From Endomicrobiia bacterium (lineage in GTDB: Bacteria > Elusimicrobiota > Endomicrobiia > Endomicrobiales > Endomicrobiaceae): 7,074 nucleotides of DNA. The stretch spans positions 1 to 7,074 of the forward strand of contig BNVT01000062.1 in assembly GCA_025998295.1 (NCBI GenBank), given 5' to 3'. Under the pieces are notes generated by a model that searched no databases, had not been told where the DNA came from, and was given only the letters and a program-made list of their open reading frames with translations. This document shows, piece after piece, positions 1-6,011 of the stretch (positions within the stretch are counted from its first letter, which is position 1; every line of letters begins with the position of its first letter). The position numbers and the translations under genes are program-made.

Positions 1-2
1 CA

Positions 3-152
3 CTATTCATTCCATTTCATATAATTGCAGAGTCAAATATGCTTCTAGATTTAACTTTAGGCATTGCACAATTTTTTGTTATATTACCACTTTCGACTTT
101 AGCCTTGATGGATGCATATACTCAATTATTATTACCTAAAACAAATACTTAA
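3..152 (+). CDS. C-terminal fragment of a membrane protein (5' end outside window)
   Basis: An open frame enters from the left edge and ends at TAA 150-152, giving 49 residues with no stop. The middle is a hydrophobic stretch (LGIAQFFVILPLSTLALMD) long enough for one transmembrane helix, followed by a short polar tail ending PKTNT. The other two forward frames give less protein-like translations here. I do not recognise the family; it could be the last helix of a transporter, a conjugation membrane protein or another integral membrane protein. No hairpin with a T-run directly follows the stop, although T-rich DNA begins about 75 bases later. The short length keeps confidence moderate. Confidence 0.5.
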   Translation, partial: LFIPFHIIAESNMLLDLTLGIAQFFVILPLSTLALMDAYTQLLLPKTNT

Positions 153-792
153 AAACATCATTATCAATAGAAGATAGTTTTTAGATGGGATTTTAAGCAA
201 AAAACAGCCTTTATCTTAATTACTTAATTTTTAATCTTTTTTTTATTTGTCTTTTTTACCGTCGAGACATATTGATAAACTGCTCAGAAAATGATACAAT
301 TAAGCTTAAAGAAGTATATGTGTTACACTTGATAGAGTATATGTTATTAGTAGATGAGCGTAGTAACTCTGTTCTACGGGTGTAAACTATACTTTTCTGT
401 ATACAAAACTCTTTTTTGATTCAAGTCACTATCTACAGGCCAAGCCAAAGCCAATAAACAATAATGTATTGCTTCAAAGTTGCTAAAAAGCCAAAGATGT
501 TAACGACACGACAATGGCATGCAATGGTGCAGTTTGGCTTCCCCTTCCAGACGACCTCCACAAAAAAAGGACAGTTGCTTTTAACAGCCATAAGTTCCAA
601 CAACGGCAACGATACAATCACTGACATAAGACTTTTTAATTTTTGTTTAAAGTCAGAGTTAGATCGTTAAAGCTTTGCGGTAAGACTCCCACTAAAAGTG
701 CAGGTATTTTATAGGAACTAAAAACAAGTATAAACTAAACTTCAAAGAATAATAAAAGACGATATGCAGTGAAAAATACAAGGAGGTGACAT
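153..792. other. gene-poor stretch with a GC-richer patch
   Basis: No gene in this stretch is convincing. It starts with T-rich DNA (about 225-257) and holds the promoter-like site at 272-300. Positions about 420-630 are richer in G and C than the flanks, and all of the following frames are open there: plus 464-670 (68 codons), minus 627-433 (64 codons), and a third plus frame from 367 to TGA 622-624 interrupted by TAA 484-486. The third gives the most natural-looking protein (for example GAVWLPLPDDLHKKRTVAF). None has a ribosome binding site. I read this as a coding remnant of unknown origin. Confidence 0.35.
272..300 (+). promoter_or_regulatory. sigma70-type promoter, extended -10
   Basis: The -35 TTGATA (272-277) is separated by exactly 17 bases from the -10 TACAAT (295-300), which has an upstream TGA (292-294) matching the extended -10 TGn element. 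The predicted start is near 307. No intact gene follows, so it may be a leftover promoter of the decayed region or drive an unrecognised small RNA. Confidence 0.45.
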
Positions 793-795
793 GTG
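780..795 (+). promoter_or_regulatory. strong Shine-Dalgarno with GTG start of the decayed lipoprotein
   Basis: AAGGAGGTGA (780-789) is complementary to ten bases of the bacterial 16S rRNA 3' end. It lies at normal spacing before GTG 793-795. An overlapping ATG at 791 is followed at once by TGA, so GTG is the better start. This site is direct evidence that the downstream remnant was once a bacterial gene. Confidence 0.65.
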
Positions 796-1577
796 AAATT
801 AACACGTCATTAATACAAAAATAATAGATCGCTAAAAACAATATATGTAATTATTTTATTTAGTTTTGTATTAAGCTCATGTCCAAGTTGTCCTTCTATT
901 GACAAAATTAGAAAGATTGAAGATGAACAAGAAAAGATTAAGCAAATGGGAGAAAAAATCCTAAAAGATAAAGGACCTCCAGAAGATGGCGGAGGAGGAG
1001 CTCAAGTGCATCAAGAAGGCGACGGAGTTCAAGTGAATCCAAACGGTGGTGGAACTAGTTAGAACCAAGTAACTCCAAGCAGTAACAGAAACGAAGATAA
1101 AAGTGATACAAATAATGGCGACGAAAAAATAAAGAAACGAATGAAGACCAAGGCGCTACGATACCAATATTGGCAACATTCCAAAGATAAAAGCCAAATA
1201 AAAAAAAGTCAAAGAGAAATCCAAAGAATCCAAAAGCTCATCAGGCCACCAGAAATTACACTGACAACTTAAAAACTCTTAGACTGTATACTGACAGTCA
1301 AAGAAATTTTAGATTTACAACCGACAATTCTACCCATGGAAGCTCCATAATTTACTAAATATGGAGGCTCAATTCTAAAGATGTAAAAGATTTGAAACTG
1401 GGTTCCATTGTATATAGCCATCCCTGATAGCACCAAATTACAGATTAGACTATCACTGGTAGGCTACTGTATAAGACATCTGGATATACTGCATCTCTGT
1501 TCAAAAACTGCACCTTAAGATTTGACAAGACCGGCGGCAAAGGCGTGAATGGCAGCATTCAATGGAAGTATGTTGAG
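793..1577 (+). pseudogene. lipoprotein remnant, N-terminal part (stops and frameshifts)
   Basis: From GTG 793 the frame reads VKLTRH, TAA (811-813), then a basic stretch, a hydrophobic core (IYVIILFSFV) and the lipobox LSSC with its cysteine at 880-882. This is a typical signal peptidase II signal, so the ancestor was an exported, membrane-anchored lipoprotein. A charged helical segment (IDKIRKIEDEQEKIKQMGEK) and a Gly/Asn-rich linker follow, with TAG at 1060-1062. Near the A6 run at 1124-1129 the sense moves one frame, as expected if one A was lost. It then continues to about 1577 with TAA 1188, TAA 1356, TGA 1425, TAG 1428 and TAG 1446. The later part looks like a beta-rich domain (LKTLRLYTDSQRNFRF, LFKNCTLRFDKTGG). 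I do not recognise the family. At least six nonsense codons rule out a working gene under the standard code. Confidence 0.6.
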
Positions 1578-2545
1578 ACTTCACCAACATCCCTGCCATC
1601 ACTAAAATTAGGACATCAAAAAAAGATAAGGGATCGTCATTATCAAAACAGGAAACTAATTTTTATAGTCCATTGTATTAGTCCATCACCATGCCCAACA
1701 CATGGTCGCAGAATGTATCATCATGTCCTCATCATCATCTTTATTTCAAGAACTATCATTTGATGTTTATTACAAATAAAGGTTCCAGAGAATGGAATGT
1801 TTCTAGAATGCAATAACAATGCTCAAATTGCACTAGAAAATATAAGACACATTCTGAATTAGGCAAAAGAGAAACTAATCTTAAAAACAGCTTTCTAGAA
1901 ACTCAACAACGTTTTGATATGTGCAATTTAATCTACATGACCTGCCATAATACAATCGTATTGGGTTCAGGTGATTGTACGAACTGCAATGGAATTCTTG
2001 ATATTTATGCCAATCCCACTACAAAATACCTGCATAGACAACTTAACAATCTCTATTCAGGGGTCAGTACCGCTATCGAATCTTATCATTCTAAAAATAC
2101 TGCTATCAAAACCTTTTAAGATGGATATCAAATAAAGAATTTGCAACCAAGAGATCTTTTGGCTCATCATGGAGGTTGATAAACATGGTTTAATCTATAT
2201 GCCACTATGTATGAGAGTTTGCAGAGATAAATCAAACTATGTCGATGCCTTGTCATATACACAAGAGAGAATAATATATTACAAAGTCAAACGCAGCGTT
2301 ATAAAAATTGAAGCTTATAGCTCGAGCAGGCCATAGTGTCAGAGAAAAAAAAGATGTATCAACTCTATGCCTACACCATCGCTATTTATCAATATGTGGA
2401 AAATGTATAGAACATTCTCGACACCTCAGCTTTTAAGGAAGATGACATCAAACTAAACATACACATTAAAGTTCTGCTGTAAAAGAACATTCGAATATGA
2501 CAATGGAAAACGGATAATTAGATAAATATGAACGTATACTTATGC
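1578..2545 (+). pseudogene. continuation of decayed lipoprotein gene, Cys/His-rich middle part
   Basis: Near 1577 the sense shifts by one base and runs about 190 codons without TGA, broken only by TAG 1679, TAA 1814 and TAA 2117. The translation is strongly protein-like: QETNFYSPLY, TWSQNVSSCPHHHLYFKNY, FITNKGSREWNVSRM, QCSNCTRKYKTHSELGKRE, GSGDCTNCNGILDIYANP. It contains two CxxC pairs and a Cys-Pro-His3 run, which suggests a metal-binding or disulfide-rich fold. Around 2165 the sense changes frame again (DKHGLIYMPLCMRVCRDKSN, then YTQERIIYYKVKRSVIKIEA), reaching TAG near 2334. A helical stretch in another frame follows (KKKMYQLYAYTIAIYQYVEN, with TAG and TAA near 2408 and 2478). No function can be assigned. 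It is probably the same gene as the lipoprotein upstream, but this is inferred from continuity alone. Confidence 0.5.
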
Positions 2546-3220
2546 ATATATTTAAAGATGATGAACTAGAACTTTTTATAAGGTTTATGATGCACCAAAG
2601 GAGACAGACTATGTGATCCCAAAGATGAACAGCTACTAAAAAGCGTTATCAACTTGTACAAGGGGTGTGGTAAATTATATACAGAACAAACAAAACTTTT
2701 CTGCTTGGTGTGTTAATCCAATGTACAGAGTGAGATTCAAGCTTTTCTATACTATTAACGAAACGACTAACTTGTAAAGTGATTTTAGGTATCATGAGAA
2801 GGTATAATAAAGGAGAAAAAATGATAGCGATTTTGTAAACAGGAACAATTTCCAAGGTGTTAGAAGTAAGTACGTTAAAAACTAGAAGCTCTTTTATAAT
2901 GTTAAATTTAGTATAAAAACATCAAAAAAACAGAATATTACTTATAGGAGTTTGTAATAATATTTCTTTATGGAAGACTAAAGATTGTGCTAAAGGAAAT
3001 ACAATTGAATTTACATGGAGATTTGAACCAAAAAAGTACAAGAACAAAGAAGGCTTTAATGTTAGCAGACATACAATCAGAGTTATAGAACTTTCAAGGT
3101 TGATGGTAAAAGAAGATATTACTGAACTTGCATAATAAAAGAAATGCGACCGAACCAAAGATTAACCTAGGATATTACTATGTATTATGTGAAGAACATA
3201 ATGATGTGATACCATTCTAA
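2546..3220 (+). pseudogene. C-terminal part of the decayed coding region
   Basis: The segment before 2577 ends KYERILMHIFKDDELELF; the sense then continues one frame over with YKVYDAPKETDYVIPKMNSY. A lost T in the T-run near 2573-2577 would explain this. This frame stays readable to 2955 with TAA 2637, 2775, 2805 and 2808 and TAG 2883, and no TGA in about 126 codons (for example NPMYRVRFKLFYTINETTN). From 2953 another frame gives NNISLWKTKDCAKGNTIEFT and EGFNVSRHTIRVIELSRL up to 3133. A last shift leads to NLGYYYVLCEEHNDVIPF and the stop TAA 3218-3220, which looks like a genuine C-terminus. An internal AAAGGAG (2809-2815) with ATG 2821 could mark a second gene start, but its frame meets TAA after five codons. 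Confidence 0.5.
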
Positions 3221-3240
3221 ATTGTTCCTTAAGGAACAAT
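3221..3240. repeat. perfect 20-bp palindrome
   Basis: ATTGTTCCTTAAGGAACAAT is identical to its reverse complement and starts directly after the stop codon at 3218-3220. It could be an operator for a dimeric repressor, a partition-protein site, or a terminator hairpin of the upstream gene. The terminator reading is weakened because only AAGTTACTTT follows, with no T-run. It marks the border between the decayed left half and the intact par-rep module. Confidence 0.6.
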
Positions 3241-3294
3241 AAGTTACTTTAATTTTATAAGGTCTAGATAAATTTAAGATAATAAATACTTATA

Positions 3295-3406
3295 GTTATC
3301 ATTCAGCTGCAATACTATCTACAAATAGCTATAAAGTTGTTATAATAATAAATAGCCAAACAAGCCCAAAAACTTACTAAAGGTTATCATACAGCCACAA
3401 GGTTAT
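3295..3406 (+). repeat. short direct repeats upstream of parA, candidate centromere or operator
   Basis: GTTATCATTCAGC (3295-3307) recurs as GTTATCATACAGC (3383-3395) with one mismatch, 88 bases apart. A shorter GGTTAT copy lies at 3401-3406. Centromere-like sites often lie just upstream of parA and are bound by the small ribbon-helix-helix partner, so this is a reasonable candidate. With so few copies, chance in AT-rich DNA is possible. Confidence 0.3.
3318..3346 (+). promoter_or_regulatory. predicted par-rep operon promoter (extended -10)
   Basis: TATAAT at 3341-3346 is a perfect -10 with the extended TGT just upstream (3338-3340). TCTACA (3318-3323) is a partial -35 at 17-base spacing. 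Transcription would start near 3353, leaving a leader of about 117 bases that carries the GTTATCAT repeat, so autoregulation by the small partner is possible. Confidence 0.45.
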
Positions 3407-3469
3407 TTGCAAATATCTAAGAATTGATTATAACAACAAACAATTACAATTAATAAGGGGTCTTAGGTA

Positions 3470-4215
3470 TTGAAAACCATAGCAATTAGTTTACAAAAAG
3501 GCGGTACTGGTAAAACAAGTCTTGCAGTAAGCCTAGCCGCCCAACTTAGCACTTATGGAGACACGGTTTTAATTGACGCAGACCCTCAAGGTAGTGCTAG
3601 CACGTGGATAGGCTCACAAACGCTTGAAAGCGAGCTTGCTGGCGTATTATATTAGATAATGCAGTAATAAAAACACAAATTCAAGGGCTTTTTCTTTTGC
3701 CAAGTGCAGGGCTAGGCGGACAGTTAAAAGTTTTTATAGAGCAGGTAGCTCCATCAGAACCTTTTTGCATGCAAGATGTGATAAGTGAGCTTTTGGGATT
3801 TGGTTATAAATATGCAGTTATTGACTTATCACCTTCATTTGGAACTTTTGAAAGAGAGACACTTACTGCTAGTGATGAAGTTATAACACCGATAATGCCA
3901 GACCCTTTTTGTGTAGATGGTATAGAGATCTTTAGTGCAAACATCATAGATGCAAGGAAAAAGATGCACACAAACAAACCATTGTATTCTAAAATTGTCA
4001 TAAATACACTAGACAACAGAATAAAACAACATAGCCAAATTGTAAGCGACATGAAAGACAAGGCCAAAGGGCTAAAACTATATATAATTCCCGTAGACCA
4101 AGTTTTCCGCAAGAGCCAAGCAGCACATCAAACTATTCAGGCAACAGGTAACGCAAAAGCACAGACACTTGAAACAATAAAAATACTTGCAAGAGACATT
4201 AACGGAGGCATTTAA
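3470..4215 (+). CDS. parA: ParA-family partition ATPase, interrupted by a one-base frameshift
   Basis: This is a Walker-type ATPase that segregates plasmid copies by binding DNA in its ATP form and being released by a centromere-binding partner. The start is TTG 3470 with AAGGGG (3455-3460) upstream, and the protein opens MKTIAISLQ. The deviant Walker A motif KGGTGKTS is at residues 10-17, and DADPQG at 36-41 is the family's A' motif. After residue 61 the frame ends at TAG 3653-3655. The rest, including the Walker B-like strand YAVIDLSPSFG and the conserved ending FRKSQAAHQTI, is one frame over and runs to TAA 4213-4215. Adding one T at the TT of 3652-3653 joins the halves as GVLYLDNAVIKT, and the joined length (about 248 residues) is normal for ParA. 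It is either a recent pseudogene or a sequence error. The small partner begins at the next base. Confidence 0.85.
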
Positions 4216-4481
4216 ATGGATAACAGACTAGACCTATCAAGAGCAACAGAAACACTGGCTTTGGCAACTTCTGATTAAAACCAGTGGTGGATAAGAGCAA
4301 AGTACGACAAAGAACTATTGCAGTAAGTATAAACGAAATTGATTACAATCGACTTAATTCCTTATTTGTCGCCCAAGGCACAAACTTATCAGCAGCAGGC
4401 AGAGCAGATATATTCTTTCTTGCAGAGCAGGTAGAGGCTGGTAAGCTAGCAATACCAAACGGTGTTATATACAGAAGGTAG
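4216..4481 (+). CDS. small ribbon-helix-helix partition partner, frameshifted
   Basis: ATG 4216 directly follows the parA stop and has GGAGG at 4204-4208 inside parA, so translation is probably coupled. The first frame gives MDNRLDLSRATETLALATSD and stops at TAA 4276-4278. The rest is one frame over, from about 4275 to TAG 4479-4481. Inserting one T in the TT at 4275-4276 gives SDLKPVVDKSKV and a protein of about 88 residues. The C-terminal part follows the ribbon-helix-helix pattern: strand RQRTIAVSI, helix IDYNRLNSLF, helix AGRADIFFLAEQVEAG. Proteins of this size and position next to ParA usually bind the centromere, stimulate the ATPase and repress the operon. The function here is inferred from fold pattern and position. 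Translation could also begin at GTG 4284, giving a 65-residue core. Confidence 0.65.
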
Positions 4482-4537
4482 AATATTAATAAAGGGAATT
4501 AATTTAACAAAAGCTTACATCTAAGTGGAGGTTCAAA

Positions 4538-5653
4538 ATGGATGGCAAGAAAAATAATGCAGGTGTAGTAAAAATTCCAAAACATCCACAAAAAAATTTT
4601 GACACACCTAAATTGCAAGGCAATCTAACTTACATAAATCAAAAGCAAGGTGATATTATATCAAGATTATTTTCAATGGTAACACGAAAAAGAGCAAATA
4701 ACCATATGACATACTGTAAAGCCACAGACATTGCCAAAATAACAGATGATGATGGTATCCTAACATTATTTATAGAACCCTATAACGGGTTTCCGCTTGG
4801 TGGAATGCCAACTGAAGCAATGATGATGTTTGACTCTTTGCTTTTTGAGATGACCAAAAGAGGTTTCTATAAGGATCATCTACTTAGAATACCTATAGAT
4901 GAATATATGAATCTAAGACATTTAGCTAATAAAGACAATACATACAAACAAATAAATAAATATTTTGAATGTTTAGAAAAAATTAAAATTATATACAAGC
5001 CACGTAACAAAATTCTCATTAAAGAGATTCCGAGTATTGAACATGCAAAAATTTCGTTATATGGTGGTACATATGGTATACAAAATGGAATTTTATTTTT
5101 TAGAGTAAATCCAGATTTTGCCAAATTGTTTTCTAGGTTTTCTGTAATGAAATATTATTTACCTATTCTTCAAATTAATAATAGCGCAAATCCTCATGCT
5201 TATTATTTTATAAAAAAACTATACTACCATACCCGTATAAATAGGGGCAAGGGTAATGAAAATCACATGTTAACCAAAACTATATTACTAGCAAGTCCAA
5301 AATTGTCTAGGTATGAGGATATTGTCGAAACCGGTCAAATAAGTCAACGTATTGTAAAACCTACGATAGCTACTTTTAAAATGTTAAAACGTTCAGGATT
5401 TTTAAAACAATTCAGTTTTTGTCATCGAGAATCAGGTACACCAATTCATGGCGGAAGTTGTAATGAACTTAATGGCTGCGGTGAGAGCAAAAGTGAAGAA
5501 TCGAACTCAACCAGATATCATAATTCTAAACGCGGATACACATCCCAAGATTTTTTTAATTCAATGTTATACTATGAGCTATCTGATCTGGAATCTACTA
5601 CAAAAAAAGACAGCAACCCTAAACAAAAAACAAATATATTTAAGATTATTTGA
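4538..5653 (+). CDS. rep: plasmid replication initiator protein, winged-helix type
   Basis: This is an intact 371-residue protein with GGAGG (4527-4531) six bases before ATG and a TGA stop. The layout matches iteron-binding initiators: a basic N-terminal tail (1-25), then LQGNLTYINQKQGD (26-39) opening the folded part. A first winged-helix domain covers about 85-190, with IPIDEYMNLRHLANKDNTYK (118-137) as its helical core. A second covers about 205-300, with NPHAYYFIKKLYYH (218-231) and a later basic helix (KPTIATFKMLKRSG). Such proteins bind repeats at the origin, open it and recruit the replicative helicase. Residues about 300-330 form a Cys/Gly/Ser-rich insert (SCNELNGCGESKSEESN), and the tail is Lys-rich. 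The gene lies 56 bases behind the partition partner without a separate promoter, so it is probably part of the same operon. Iteron-like repeats about 100 bases downstream support the call. Confidence 0.8.
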   Translation: MDGKKNNAGVVKIPKHPQKNFDTPKLQGNLTYINQKQGDIISRLFSMVTRKRANNHMTYCKATDIAKITDDDGILTLFIEPYNGFPLGGMPTEAMMMFDSLLFEMTKRGFYKDHLLRIPIDEYMNLRHLANKDNTYKQINKYFECLEKIKIIYKPRNKILIKEIPSIEHAKISLYGGTYGIQNGILFFRVNPDFAKLFSRFSVMKYYLPILQINNSANPHAYYFIKKLYYHTRINRGKGNENHMLTKTILLASPKLSRYEDIVETGQISQRIVKPTIATFKMLKRSGFLKQFSFCHRESGTPIHGGSCNELNGCGESKSEESNSTRYHNSKRGYTSQDFFNSMLYYELSDLESTTKKDSNPKQKTNIFKII

Positions 5654-5679
5654 CATATACTCTTTAGTTGTTATTCGAT

Positions 5680-5717
5680 TACAATAGTAAATGTATTAGA
5701 TATTATACATTATTGTA
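5680..5717 (+). terminator. bulged hairpin after rep, possible terminator or origin structure
   Basis: TACAATA (5680-5686) pairs with TATTGTA (5711-5717), and ATGTAT (5691-5696) pairs with ATACAT (5705-5710). A four-base bulge (GTAA) sits on the left arm and the loop has eight bases. Only three further Ts follow and all pairs are AT-rich, so it would be a weak intrinsic terminator; an origin hairpin is equally possible. Confidence 0.35.
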
Positions 5718-5751
5718 TTTAATGAAACTGGATAGCTTTTCATAGGAAGCC

Positions 5752-5810
5752 AATGATACAAAACAGGGGGGGTAATGATATAAAACAGGGGGGGTAATGA
5801 TATTTTGAGG
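5752..5810 (+). repeat. tandem 22-bp iteron-like repeats with G7 tracts
   Basis: Two adjacent 22-base units (5752-5773 and 5774-5795) share AATGATAYAAAACA followed by seven Gs and a T, differing only at the Y. A third, partial copy begins AATGATA at 5796. The period of 22 is about two helical turns, as expected for initiator-binding iterons on one face of DNA. The site follows the rep gene. The G runs (5766-5772 and 5788-5794) are an unusual iteron component. Confidence 0.6.
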
Positions 5811-5850
5811 ATAAATTTTATAGTTTTATCGACGAGATCCATTATATTCA

Positions 5851-5893
5851 TTTCATCTAAGTCTTTTTAAGTCTTTTAAGACTTTTAATGAAA
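5851..5893. repeat. inverted repeat in the putative origin
   Basis: TTTCAT (5851-5856) plus AAGTCTT (5859-5865) can pair with AAGACTT (5878-5884) plus ATGAAA (5888-5893), with a small internal loop (CT opposite TTA). A second AAGTCTT at 5869-5875, ten bases on, can pair with the same AAGACTT over a two-base gap, so two alternative foldings or protein sites are possible. There is no T-run after it, so a terminator is unlikely. Confidence 0.4.
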
Positions 5894-5898
5894 GTAAG

Positions 5899-5921
5899 GT
5901 CGTCTTTGTAAAGTAGGCGAC
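5899..5921. repeat. short imperfect inverted repeat overlapping the promoter's upstream part
   Basis: GTCG (5899-5902) and CTTT (5904-5907) mirror AAAG (5910-5913) and CGAC (5918-5921). It covers the -35 region of the predicted helicase promoter, so it could be an operator. The match is short and uneven. Confidence 0.25.
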
Positions 5922-5931
5922 TTGCTATAAT
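5903..5931 (+). promoter_or_regulatory. predicted promoter of the helicase gene (extended -10)
   Basis: TGCTATAAT (5923-5931) is a perfect extended -10. The -35 position at 17-base spacing is TCTTTG (5903-5908), which is poor, as extended -10 promoters tolerate. Transcription would start near 5938, giving a leader of about 74 bases ending in the poly-G tract. It has the same design as the predicted promoter before parA. Confidence 0.5.
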
Positions 5932-5998
5932 ACAACAGCAAAAATACAACAAACTGCCATATTTAATGACATGGTATTTAAACTCAAAGCTTATTATT

Positions 5999-6007
5999 GG
6001 GGGGGGG
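5999..6007 (+). promoter_or_regulatory. nine-G tract in the ribosome binding position
   Basis: A run of nine Gs ends four bases before ATG 6012 and stands where the Shine-Dalgarno should be; no other purine-rich site is close. Such a mononucleotide run is prone to slipped-strand length change, which would alter leader spacing and possibly ribosome binding. G runs can pair with the CCUCC of 16S rRNA, so it may itself act as the binding site. Confidence 0.5.
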
Positions 6008-6011
6008 AATC

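Larger units (their letters stand above)
5654..6011. other. putative replication origin (non-coding)
   Basis: These 358 bases between rep and the helicase hold no gene but are dense in structure: a bulged hairpin (5680-5717), tandem 22-bp iteron-like repeats (5752-5795), inverted repeats (5851-5893 and 5899-5921), a promoter and a poly-G tract. AT-rich DNA flanks the repeats and could serve as the unwinding region. No clear DnaA box (TTATNCACA) was seen. The origin call is inferred from position and repeats. Confidence 0.5.

Noticed and set aside
153..257. Intrinsic terminator after the left-edge membrane protein
   Set aside because: There is a T-rich stretch, but I found no GC-containing stem directly before it.
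464..670. 68-codon plus-strand frame and the opposing 433-627 minus-strand frame
   Set aside because: No ribosome binding site and no recognised motif; several frames are open together because the patch is richer in GC, so none can be preferred.
2809..2838. New gene start at ATG 2821 with AAAGGAG
   Set aside because: The frame meets TAA after five codons, and the other frame here reads through as better protein; it may still be an old start within the decayed region.
2649..3158. Two minus-strand frames (2649-2855 and 2922-3158)
   Set aside because: They lie opposite more protein-like plus-strand remnants, have no Shine-Dalgarno that I could see, and are hydrophobic as expected for the antisense of Lys/Asn-rich coding DNA.
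793..3220. Eukaryotic (ciliate or diplomonad) DNA with TAA/TAG as Gln joined to a plasmid
   Set aside because: The opening has a bacterial Shine-Dalgarno, a GTG start and a lipobox, and the region needs several frameshifts even with recoding. Decay of a bacterial gene is simpler, though the stop bias is reported as a finding.
3640..4280. Programmed -1 frameshifting in parA and its partner
   Set aside because: Neither site has a standard X-XXY-YYZ slippery heptamer in the right register, and I see no clear stimulatory hairpin directly after. Single-base loss explains both.
5448..5687. 79-codon frame overlapping the end of rep
   Set aside because: It lacks a ribosome binding site and competes with the rep frame, which keeps family-like sequence (SQDFFNSMLYYELSDLE) to its stop.
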